Of a stretch of 64,000 nucleotides of DNA, positions 19,601-26,474 are shown piece by piece (position 1 is the stretch's first letter; each line of letters starts with the position of its first letter). A program made the translations under genes and the position numbers. Below the pieces are notes generated by a model. The model ran no database searches. It saw nothing but the letters and a program-made list of their open reading frames with translations, and was not told the origin of the DNA. Source of the DNA: CAYUYV01 sp964474635 (GTDB lineage Bacteria; Pseudomonadota; Alphaproteobacteria; JAJFIK01); assembly GCA_964474635.1 (NCBI GenBank), contig CAYYTT010000005.1:1-64000 (forward strand), given 5' to 3'.

Positions 19601-20081
19601 CGACATCACAAAAACGCCGGGTACGGCCACCAACGAAGGCATGGGCTGGCTTGGGCAGTGGGGCTCGGCCCGCTACGCGGCCAATGTGGCCTTCCTGTCG
19701 ACCCATTGGGCCAAGGCACTTGCCGCCGATGACAGCGTTGCCAATGCGGCGGCGATCCGTGAGCTGCAGAATTTCGCGACGGACCAGATCGACTATATGT
19801 TGGGCGACAATCCGGACAGCCAGAGTTATGTGGTCGGCTTCGGAGACGATTTCCCGCTGCAACCGCACCACCGGGCGGCCTCAGGCACGACCAATGTGCA
19901 GGACCCGGGGCCCAATGCCTATGAACTGACAGGCGCGCTTGTGGGCGGCCCGGACGAATTCGGCACTTATAACGATTCCCGGTCCGACTATGTGCAAAAC
20001 GAAGTGGCGCTGGACTACAATGCCGGGTTTACCGGCGCCCTTGCGGCGCTTGCCGAAATTCACGACGATTTTGGCGGCTAA
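16623..20081 (+). CDS. Modular endoglucanase: four CBM2-like, two Calx-beta and a GH9 domain
   Basis: 1152 residues. Order: CBM2-like (3-100), Calx-beta (112-215), CBM2-like (233-330), CBM2-like (345-442), Calx-beta (455-560), CBM2-like (574-672), GH9 catalytic domain (~693-1150). The GH9 active site is complete: base/nucleophile aspartates in GGWYDAGDH (755, 758), PHHR (1081-1084) and the acid glutamate in SRSDYVQNEVALDYN (E1127). It should cleave beta-1,4-glucan. An in-frame stop at 16593-16595 excludes an upstream extension, and no Sec/Tat signal or lipobox is present. No RTX nonapeptides are visible at the C-terminus, so the export route is unclear. Single gene; the preceding ~190 bp is AT-richer and probably holds the promoter. 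Confidence 0.93.
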   Translation: MASPEIRFEVTETWSSGFNGKLFIRNMADVTMDRWTVSFSDPGLTIKTVWGASLVSSAGGTLSFEAKDWTLDLQPDEEGSFGFTADGVPPASLANLTFTPFYAGGVDPTEPTPVISIGDAVRNEEDGSVTVTASLSAPSTRDVSATWETQTGTAGSNDFVMTSGTLTIPAGSTSAALSVMLLDDARVEADETFSVVLTGATYADLGDATATVTIRDTDTPGTQGAILDGTDDQPEVRFEVTQTWNGGFNGKIFIKNTTGETIDRWTVSFDNPDLTVTTVWGAELVSSNAQKLVFEARDWTLDLQAGEEGNFGFTARGVPPSSLNDLVFLTNVTADTPAPGDAGQPELRFEVTDTWTGGFNGKIFITNTTGKTIDTWSATFDNPDLTITTVWGAELILATPETFYFEGRDWTLDLQPGEEANFGFTARGTPPSNLTGLSFVPDYAGDEGTGSDGTPPTVSVSDRSVNEEAGTVSVTVVLSKISTDDVTVNWTTNLGTAGPTDFVQDSGSLTIKAGMLTGTISVALTDDNNAELDETFTVLLTEASGATLGDAKATVTILNSDTAPGGGDASPENIPELSFGVTQTWSTGFNAQVAIENDTDRLVETWTVRFDNPGLTIKAVWGADLISTANGEFVFQSKDWTLDVDPGETASFGFTADGTPPASLSGLTIEPVFEPDPGLADPTGRTVPSDGPYASDNGSPFDGGDYQDVLGKSMLFYYAQYSGDLPDDHPVAWRNDSALTDGADVGRDLTGGWYDAGDHVKFGLPSAYTATMLAWGGIAFEDGYKTSGSYGDLVNHLEWITDYFLRAYDDKGTADLSDDVFYAQVGDGALDHAFWGAPEDMTMDRPTFAITADNPGTEVTAETAAAMAASSILLRDAGQTAYADELLAAAQKLYAFAETYQGNYAEAIPEVEDFYNSWSGYSDELAWGANWLYQATGDTSYLEKSEAYYNSPSYSWTINWDNKYHGLSQLLAIQTGDYVYTRDVWLHLNTWMDDITKTPGTATNEGMGWLGQWGSARYAANVAFLSTHWAKALAADDSVANAAAIRELQNFATDQIDYMLGDNPDSQSYVVGFGDDFPLQPHHRAASGTTNVQDPGPNAYELTGALVGGPDEFGTYNDSRSDYVQNEVALDYNAGFTGALAALAEIHDDFGG

Positions 20082-20193
20082 AGCGACGGGCGAGCAATCC
20101 GGATCAATCTGAATCCGGTGCGCCAAGGTTCTCGCCCCGCGCTTTCATCCCGGCTTCCCTTGCGGTTTCACCGCCCCGTGATGATTGGTTGCG

Positions 20194-21399
20194 TCAGCCC
20201 GCCTTGCGCGGGCTGAGCGCGTTCAGTGCCTCTTCCTCCACCTGACGCGCGATCGCGCCGAGCCACCCCTTGAGTGCGTTCTTTGTGTCCACCTCAAGAC
20301 CCTTCACCCACGAAATGTGATCCTCGCCCGGTGCGAGTGCGCCGGCAGGGACCGGGCAGGGTGCCGGAATCTCGGGCAAGGCGGCCAGTTGACCCGCACC
20401 CCGTTCTTCCGCAAACGCATTATAGCGCTTGATCCGCTCACTGATGCAGTCGTCGATTGTGGCGAGTGCTTCGTGCAGCACCGTCACGAGGTCGTCCCCC
20501 TGGTCGCCCCCCCGATCGCTTTTGGCCGCATGGGCCCGGGGCAGGCGGACTTGCCCATACCAGGCCTTCAGGGCCGCAAGCTGCGCCAGATAGGCCATGG
20601 CGGCCTTGCGGCGCCTCGCCGAGCCGTCAAGGCGCCCGAAGCTCCAGGGCCGGCGCGTCTCACGCATGGCGCCCGAGACCATCTCGCCCTCGCCCACGGG
20701 CTCGCGGATCACCTGGCCGGCAATCGTCAGGCTGCCAAAGCCGATGCTCTGGGGGCCGACGATCCCGCTAAGGCCGCCAAGGAAGATCTTGTCCCGATCC
20801 AGGAACACACCGTCGACCGCGGTGCCGATCAGGCTCGCGGTGGCCTTGTCGCCATGCTTGCCCCAGGGCGTGAAATTGAAATGGATAAAGCCGCTGCCGA
20901 TTTCGGTGTGGTCCTTTCGCGACCGCCCGCCCGAGACCAGAACATCGCACAGATTGATCAGGGAGCCGCAGGTTACGAAGGCCATCAGGATGGTTTGTTT
21001 CAGGCCAACAGCATGGGCGGTGGAGGCCTCTTCCTCAAGCAACGTGCCCGGACGGAAATGGCTGTTCGCGCCGGCCTTGGCCCCGGAGAGCAGCACGGCG
21101 CCGTGGAGAAAGCCGCTGGCGACTTCGGCCCCGGGCCCAAGTACCCCATCGCGCAGGGTTGCCGGGCCCTCCGTGCCCACCTGTGCCTTGGCCCCGATGA
21201 AGGTGCGCGCGCCCTCAAGGCGCGTTCCCGGATGGAGCACCGCGCCCGGCCGAATGCGAGCCGGGTCCACATCCGCGCCGATAAAGGTTTGCCGTGGATC
21301 CAGGATCTCAACGCCCGCCGCCGCGAGCCGGGCAAGCCTCACGGTCTGGTCGTCGGCGCGGGCGTTAAGGGGGAAGGGGTTGGCGGGGGCGTCGGCCAT
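20194..21399 (-). CDS. Left-handed beta-helix (hexapeptide-repeat) protein, nucleotidyltransferase/acyltransferase-like
   Basis: 401 residues. From residue ~35 to ~240 hexapeptide-like turns ([LIV]-G-x4) recur: FIGADVDPARIRPGAVLHPG, FIGAKAQVG, VLGPGAEVASG, then HTEIGSGFIHFNF, resembling the C-terminal domain of GlmU or UDP-sugar pyrophosphorylases without the nucleotidyl domain. The last ~150 residues are helical (LHEALATIDDCISERIKRYN). No catalytic histidine can be assigned with confidence. The start follows GAGGAGG. Probably a stand-alone sugar-related acyltransferase or a structural protein; the substrate is unknown. Confidence 0.5.
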   Translation of the reverse strand: MADAPANPFPLNARADDQTVRLARLAAAGVEILDPRQTFIGADVDPARIRPGAVLHPGTRLEGARTFIGAKAQVGTEGPATLRDGVLGPGAEVASGFLHGAVLLSGAKAGANSHFRPGTLLEEEASTAHAVGLKQTILMAFVTCGSLINLCDVLVSGGRSRKDHTEIGSGFIHFNFTPWGKHGDKATASLIGTAVDGVFLDRDKIFLGGLSGIVGPQSIGFGSLTIAGQVIREPVGEGEMVSGAMRETRRPWSFGRLDGSARRRKAAMAYLAQLAALKAWYGQVRLPRAHAAKSDRGGDQGDDLVTVLHEALATIDDCISERIKRYNAFAEERGAGQLAALPEIPAPCPVPAGALAPGEDHISWVKGLEVDTKNALKGWLGAIARQVEEEALNALSPRKAG

Positions 21400-21498
21400 G
21401 GGGCCTCCTCAGGGGTTTGGGGTGCACGGCGCAAAACCCAAACGACCCTTGGATGAGTCACCGCGTTCCCGCAAGCGCAAGGGGGCGACCTCGCGCCC

Positions 21499-22509
21499 TC
21501 AGGGCTCGTAGATTTCCACGGCGCCGGCCTCGGTGAATACGGTGAAAAAGCCGGCGCCGGCCCCGCCGCCGATCACGAACCAGCGCCCCCCGATGGTGGC
21601 CGAGGCAAGGCCATGGCGCGGCGTGGGCAAGGGGGCCGCCCGGATCCACCGGCCGCGTTTGGGATCGTACACATCATGGGCGTCGAGGGTCTTCAGGGCC
21701 TCCGCCGCGACGCCGCCGGTCACATGGAGCCGTCCGCCAAGCCACGTGGCCGTGTGCCCAGAGCGCGCCCGCGGCATGTCGGGCAGCCGGGTCCAGGACC
21801 CCGACGCGATGTCGAGCTGGTCGACGCGGGCAACAGGGCCGCCTTGCGTGCGTCCGCCCACCGCATAGATCGCATTGCGCCCGTCGCTGACCGCCACCAG
21901 GTCCCCGCGCGCCGCCGGCAGGCGCCAGGCGGTGCGCTCCCAGGTGCCCGAGCGCGGGTCGAAGGTGAGCACGGGCGCCATGGCATCCGAGCCGCCATCC
22001 GCGCCCAGCCCGCCCAGAACATAAAGGCGGCCTGCGGCCGCAACCATGGCATGGCCGGCGCGGGCGTCCGGCATGGCCGGCCCGCTCAGCCAGCGGCCTG
22101 TATTGGCGTCGTAGATCCACAAATCGGAGCGCGGCGCGAGGGATTCCTTGCCGTAGCCTCCGGTCAGATAGATCCGGCCATTGAGCGCCGCCATGCCGAA
22201 ACGCTCCCGCCCCCCGGGCATGGCAGGCAGCGGACGCCAGATCTCCGAATAGGGATCGAAAGCCTCAAAGACGTCCCGGGGGCCGAGCACGCTCGCCCCG
22301 CCGGCCACATAGATTTCGCCGTCGAGCACCGCGCTGCCCGAATTCGACCGGGCGGTCTCCATGGGCCGGGAGGACCGCCAGGAGCCATCGGCATGGGCCG
22401 GCGCGCCGAAGGTCAGCCAAGGCAGAAGGAGCATCAAGGTGGCACACAGCCGGGCCACGCATGGCGCGCGCCGGGCTGTGAGGGTCGGGCGGCGATCATC
22501 CGCAATCAA
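21499..22509 (-). CDS. Exported kelch-repeat protein
   Basis: 336 residues. A signal peptide (LCATLMLLLPWLTFGAPAHA) precedes about six kelch motifs, each with paired glycines followed by a tryptophan about 20 residues later (YVAGGASVLG...W, YLTGGYG...W, YVLGGLGADGG...W, YAVGGRTQ...W, HVTGGVA...W, FVIGGGAG). This predicts a periplasmic six-bladed propeller, probably a binding protein; no enzyme residues were recognised. The start is a TTG 9 nt after GAGGAG. It lies 42 bp downstream of mgtE on the same strand and may be co-transcribed with it. Confidence 0.75.
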   Translation of the reverse strand: MIADDRRPTLTARRAPCVARLCATLMLLLPWLTFGAPAHADGSWRSSRPMETARSNSGSAVLDGEIYVAGGASVLGPRDVFEAFDPYSEIWRPLPAMPGGRERFGMAALNGRIYLTGGYGKESLAPRSDLWIYDANTGRWLSGPAMPDARAGHAMVAAAGRLYVLGGLGADGGSDAMAPVLTFDPRSGTWERTAWRLPAARGDLVAVSDGRNAIYAVGGRTQGGPVARVDQLDIASGSWTRLPDMPRARSGHTATWLGGRLHVTGGVAAEALKTLDAHDVYDPKRGRWIRAAPLPTPRHGLASATIGGRWFVIGGGAGAGFFTVFTEAGAVEIYEP

Positions 22510-22551
22510 GGGTCGGCACTCCTCAAGCAAAATCAAGCGTTCGGATCCATG

Positions 22552-24090
22552 TCAGCCGATGAGCACCACGCTGGCAAGTCCGAGGAAAACGAAAAAACCC
22601 GCCACATCCGTGACCGTGGTGACGAAAACCGTGGAAGCGAGGGCCGGATCGGCGCCCGCACGTTGCAAAGACAACGGCACCAGCATCCCGGCAAGGCCCG
22701 CAAGCGCCAGATTGACCACCATGGCCAGGGCAACAACGGCGCCAAGAGCCACGCTTTGGAACCAGAAGATCGCCACCACGCCCATGATGAGGGCAAAGGC
22801 GATGCCGTTAAGTGTGCCCACAAGGCTCTCCCGCAACACGATGCGCATAGCGTTTGTGGGGGTCAGGTCACGGGTGGCGAGCGCGCGCACGGCCACGGTA
22901 AGGGTCTGAGTGCCAGCGTTCCCGCCCATGGAGGCCACGATGGGCATGAGCACCGCGAGCGCCACGACTTCCTGAATGGACCGGTCGAACATGCTGATCA
23001 CCAGCGAGGCGAGCACGGCCGTGAGCAGATTGACGAACAGCCAGGAAAAGCGCTGCCGCATGATGCGCAGCACCGGGTCCGACAGGCCCTCGTCGCCGCC
23101 CACGCCGGCGAGGGCGCGCACATCTTCCTCGGCCTCGTCCTGCATGACTTCCATCATGTCATCGACCGTCAGCATGCCGAGCAGGCGGCCCGCCTCGTCC
23201 ACCACGGGCGCCGAGACCAGGTGGTATTGCTGGAAAAGATAGGCCGCCTCTTCCTGTTCCATGGAGGCGTTGATCCGGATCGGCTCGTCGATGGCAATGA
23301 CGCTCAAGGCCACGTCGCGTTTTTGGCGTAGCAGACGACCCAGCGGCACGGAGCCCACGGGCTTGTGGGCCGGATCAACGATGAACAGGTCGAAAAACTC
23401 GTCCGGAAGGTCCTCGTCCTCGCGGGCGTAGTCAATCACCTGGCCCACGGTCCAGGTTTCGGGCACCGCGATCACGTCGCGCTGCATCAGGCGGCCGGCG
23501 GAGTATTCCGGGAACTGAAGGCCCAGCTCCACGGCGGCGCGTTCGCGCTCGGGCACCTGGGCCAGAATTTCCTTCTGGCGGTCTTCTTCCAGGTCTTCGA
23601 GCAGATAAACCGCATCGTCGTTGTCGAGGACCGTGATCGCCTCGGCCAGCACGGCCGGCTCGATCGCCTCCAGCACATCGTCGCGCACGTCCTCGTCGAG
23701 TTCGGAGAGCACTTCCGGATCGAGCGCATCGCCGAGCGCCTTGATCAGGGCTCGCCGCTCGAAGGGGCGGATCAGCTCCAGAAGATCGGCGACATCGGCC
23801 ACGTGGAGCGGCGCCACGAGCGCGCGCACGGCGTCATGGTCGGTGGCGTCGAGCGCCTCTACAACGGCGCGCACGAAATCCGGTGACAGGGTGTAGGTCT
23901 CGTCGAGGGCCGAGCGGGGCGTCTCGGTGACGTCCCGCTCTTGCGCTTGAGGTCCCTCGTCGGCGCCATCCGCCCGGGGCGTTTGGGCGCGCGCGGTTTG
24001 AGACAGGGCATCCGTCGTGGGTTCCGGGATGTTCGGATCCGTTTCCGGGGAGACGGGATCGGGGGCGTTTTTCGGGCTGTCGCCGGTCAT
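22552..24090 (-). CDS. mgtE: Magnesium transporter MgtE
   Basis: 512 residues. An acidic N-terminal extension (~65 residues) precedes the MgtE_N domain of short helical repeats (LHVADVADLLELI, LSELDEDVRDDVLEAI), two CBS domains (~185-310, including VDEAGRLLGMLTVDDMMEV), and about five membrane helices from residue ~335 that form the pore, with the conserved PMVASMGGNAGTQ-like segment and the final FVFLGLASVVLI helix. It takes up Mg2+ and is gated by cytoplasmic Mg2+ binding to the N and CBS domains. The start follows AGGAGACACC. Confidence 0.92.
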   Translation of the reverse strand: MTGDSPKNAPDPVSPETDPNIPEPTTDALSQTARAQTPRADGADEGPQAQERDVTETPRSALDETYTLSPDFVRAVVEALDATDHDAVRALVAPLHVADVADLLELIRPFERRALIKALGDALDPEVLSELDEDVRDDVLEAIEPAVLAEAITVLDNDDAVYLLEDLEEDRQKEILAQVPERERAAVELGLQFPEYSAGRLMQRDVIAVPETWTVGQVIDYAREDEDLPDEFFDLFIVDPAHKPVGSVPLGRLLRQKRDVALSVIAIDEPIRINASMEQEEAAYLFQQYHLVSAPVVDEAGRLLGMLTVDDMMEVMQDEAEEDVRALAGVGGDEGLSDPVLRIMRQRFSWLFVNLLTAVLASLVISMFDRSIQEVVALAVLMPIVASMGGNAGTQTLTVAVRALATRDLTPTNAMRIVLRESLVGTLNGIAFALIMGVVAIFWFQSVALGAVVALAMVVNLALAGLAGMLVPLSLQRAGADPALASTVFVTTVTDVAGFFVFLGLASVVLIG

Positions 24091-24716
24091 GGTGTCTCCT
24101 CCGGATCGTCCGTGGGCGCGGGAATGAGGGTCCCGGGCCCCATGGGTGCATTGGCTGGCTCGTTTTGGCTAAAGGGTCCGGCCAGTCGGCGCGGACTTGG
24201 GCACATCGAGGCGGCAGGGCGCTTACCGAGCGGGCTCGTGCGACGGCAGGTCGTTCGAGTGCGAAGCGATGGAGTACCACCAGGGCGTCGGCAGCGAGTG
24301 ACAGGTCTGTCCCGCCCTTGTCAACACCTGTTTCAGCAACCCTCAAGATTTGCGGCGAAAGAGGTGGGGCGGGGGCTCGCACGGGCGAGAGCGGTGCGCC
24401 AGCCGGCCCCTCCCTTGGCCGTCGCGGTACAACCTATCCGGGGCCAAGGCGTGTACCCGGAGGACGATATGCCAAAAGAAGCGCGCCTGGAGATTGCATG
24501 GATCTGTACAATCCGTCACGATTGACGGCGTGCTCCGTGGGCGATCGGCACTAGCGGTGTGCGGAACGCCCGTGGATATGGCGGCAATGGGCGGAGAACG
24601 GGGACTTGGCGGTTCTGGCTTCGCAGTTGTGTCTTGGTGGTTCTGGCTGGGCGGATTTTGTTTGGGCGGCTTGAGGACGGCTGAACGGTCGACCATCGGT
24701 TTTTGGGCGGGGGGAT
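24091..24716. other. 626-bp intergenic region upstream of the nuclease operon
   Basis: Divergent region between mgtE (minus) and the nuclease operon (plus). No convincing gene was found; a 117-codon minus-strand frame at 24343-24696 lacks a ribosome site and known motifs. Two 16-bp near-identical direct repeats, CTTGGCGGTTCTGGCT at 24605-24620 and CTTGGTGGTTCTGGCT at 24633-24648, lie in a G/T-rich stretch shortly before the operon and could be regulator sites. Confidence 0.45.
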
Positions 24717-25778
24717 ATGACGGCGGGCGGGCAATTGAGGCACGGTCCGGGAGGGCACGCAGACCGGCCAGTCTTGTTTTGGCCCGGCGCCGGCCTGGAA
24801 GCGGTGCGGGACGAGGCCATGCGTCTCGGGTGGTCCGTGTTGCCCCTCACGCCGCCCTTTGAGCAGGCCCCGTGCCATGGCGTCCGGAGCCTTGTCCTTG
24901 GCGCGCTGGTCGATGCGGTGGTCCCGATCCTGACGCCCACTTTCGAGGCCGATGGCGGCCTGCGGCGTGACCGGGTCCTGTCCCTCGTCGATGAGATCGG
25001 TCTGGCTTCGCCACCGCAAGGGCGGTGCCTTAATGCGCTTGTCGACCGCTGTGCCCATGGCGCGGGCGACGGCCCGATGGGCGCGGCGCAATCGATCCTC
25101 CAGGATTTTGCCGAACCTGATGTGCTGCGAGCCTGCCTTGCCCTCGTGCAAGGGCTCCGGCGGGCAAGGACCATGGTGCTTTTGATCGATGTGCCCGCCG
25201 GCCTGCCTTCGGACGTGGCCGAGCGCCTTGAGGACACGGTGATCAGCCTGTCGGCGTCCTGTCCGGCGCGGCTGTGGCTTGTGGCGCCTGACGGGGGCGG
25301 GTTCACGCGGATCGACCGGGCCCGGCTCAACACTGAACCGCCTGGGCTGCGGCCACCCGATCCGATCCGCTTTCCACCTCTCAGCGGCCAGCCGAAGGCG
25401 ACTAGCCGCGTTGAACAGGCATTGGAGGCGGCCTTGGCGCGCCGCGCCTGGGCCATGGACCGGCATTGGAACCGGTCGGTCCATCTCGGCGGACACGAAA
25501 ATCCGATCAACGTCGATCTCATGTGGGAAGACGCACGGCTCATCGTCGAATGCGATGGCCCGGATCATCTTCAGCCGGACAAATATGCCGCCGACCGCCG
25601 ACGCGACCGGGCGCTGCAGGCGCGGGGCTATCGCGTGCTGCGCTTTCCCAATGACGAGATCGTGGAGGACACGGAGCGGGTCTGCACCGAAATCGAGAGC
25701 TTCCTCACGCAAGCCTTGAGCGAAAGAGGGCAGTCCGGACCAATGGAGCCTGCGCTGACGGAGAAAAACGGATCATGA
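24717..25778 (+). CDS. DUF559/PD-(D/E)XK-like nuclease fused to an unidentified N-terminal domain
   Basis: 353 residues. The C-terminal ~125 residues have the Vsr/DUF559-type nuclease pattern: E233 (SRVEQAL), D267 (INVDLMW), E278-C-D280-G (IVECDG), H284, then DRRRDRAL and GYRVLRFPNDEI. Residues ~18-200 form an alpha/beta domain I do not recognise; TMVLLIDVPAG looks like a Walker B-type strand but no Walker A is present, so it may be a degenerate NTPase. First gene of a tight three-gene operon (next ATG overlaps this stop) with a winged-helix protein and a dual ATPase. Start ATG follows a G-rich stretch (GGGCGGGGGGAT). DNA cleavage is inference from the motif. Confidence 0.65.
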   Translation: MTAGGQLRHGPGGHADRPVLFWPGAGLEAVRDEAMRLGWSVLPLTPPFEQAPCHGVRSLVLGALVDAVVPILTPTFEADGGLRRDRVLSLVDEIGLASPPQGRCLNALVDRCAHGAGDGPMGAAQSILQDFAEPDVLRACLALVQGLRRARTMVLLIDVPAGLPSDVAERLEDTVISLSASCPARLWLVAPDGGGFTRIDRARLNTEPPGLRPPDPIRFPPLSGQPKATSRVEQALEAALARRAWAMDRHWNRSVHLGGHENPINVDLMWEDARLIVECDGPDHLQPDKYAADRRRDRALQARGYRVLRFPNDEIVEDTERVCTEIESFLTQALSERGQSGPMEPALTEKNGS

Positions 25779-26464
25779 CCTACGGCGTGCCACAAATCGC
25801 GACCCTGGTCGTCCTGGCAGGCCAGGGCGGGGAGTCGACCTTGGCGGATCTGGGCAAAATCCACGGCGTGAACCTTGCGAAAAAGGCGCGCGACAAGCTG
25901 GAGGCGGATGGTCTCATCACGGCCCGTAGAGAAACCAAACCTCAGCGAACGGATCTCACATTGACGGATGCAGGCTGGGCATTGGTCGAGGATCTCATGA
26001 CGGCTGCTCCGGACGAGAGCCGTCCTCCCCGCGCCGGTGCCCTCTGGGGCGCCATGCACAGCCTCTTGGCGGCGAACCGGGCAAAGGCGAAAGCCGCCGG
26101 CGGCCTGCGTGCGCTGTGGGGCGAGGGGGCGGATAGTCCCGGGCCAAGTGCAACCGGGACGGAACCTGGGCAGGCGCCGTCCTTGGGCGCAGCGCTGCCC
26201 GACGGCGATTTGCCCCTTGCGATCCGGGCCGCCTATCGCGCCTTGGCGGCCTATGACAACGGTTGGGTCCTGTTGCGGGACCTGCGTCCGAAACTGGCCC
26301 AATGGTCGCGGCGCGACGTGGACGAAGCGCTCAAAGAGATGCGCCAAAACGATGAAATCGATCTTGAGACCAATGACGATGCGGGCGCGGTGACCGAAGC
26401 CGACCGGAACGCTGCGATCCGGATTGGCCTGACCGACATGCATTTCGTCCGGTGTTCAGCATAA
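25775..26464 (+). CDS. Winged-helix-like protein of the nuclease-ATPase operon
   Basis: 229 residues. Residues 1-75 look like a winged helix (PQIATLVVLAGQGGESTLADLGKIHG, then LEADGLITARRETKPQRTDLTLTDAGWALVED, a typical recognition helix and wing). The middle (~110-150) is low-complexity linker. Residues ~150-225 form a second small helical domain (IRAAYRALAAYDNGWVLLRDLRPKLAQWSRRDVDEALKEM) that also resembles a winged helix. Its ATG overlaps the nuclease stop codon (ATGA), so translation is coupled. It may guide the nuclease/ATPase to DNA or repress the operon. No named family recognised. Confidence 0.6.
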   Translation: MTYGVPQIATLVVLAGQGGESTLADLGKIHGVNLAKKARDKLEADGLITARRETKPQRTDLTLTDAGWALVEDLMTAAPDESRPPRAGALWGAMHSLLAANRAKAKAAGGLRALWGEGADSPGPSATGTEPGQAPSLGAALPDGDLPLAIRAAYRALAAYDNGWVLLRDLRPKLAQWSRRDVDEALKEMRQNDEIDLETNDDAGAVTEADRNAAIRIGLTDMHFVRCSA

Positions 26465-26474
26465 GCGAGTAGAG

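Noticed and set aside
18240..19871. 543-codon minus-strand frame inside the GH9 gene
   Set aside because: It lies opposite the intact GH9 catalytic domain and shows no recognisable protein features.
20082..20193. Possible terminator after the cellulase gene (CCGGAT...ATCCGG)
   Set aside because: The stem is only six bp and no T-tract follows on either strand, so it is not listed as a terminator.
24343..24696. 117-codon minus-strand frame upstream of the nuclease operon
   Set aside because: Proline/lysine/serine-rich low-complexity translation, no ribosome site and no motif.
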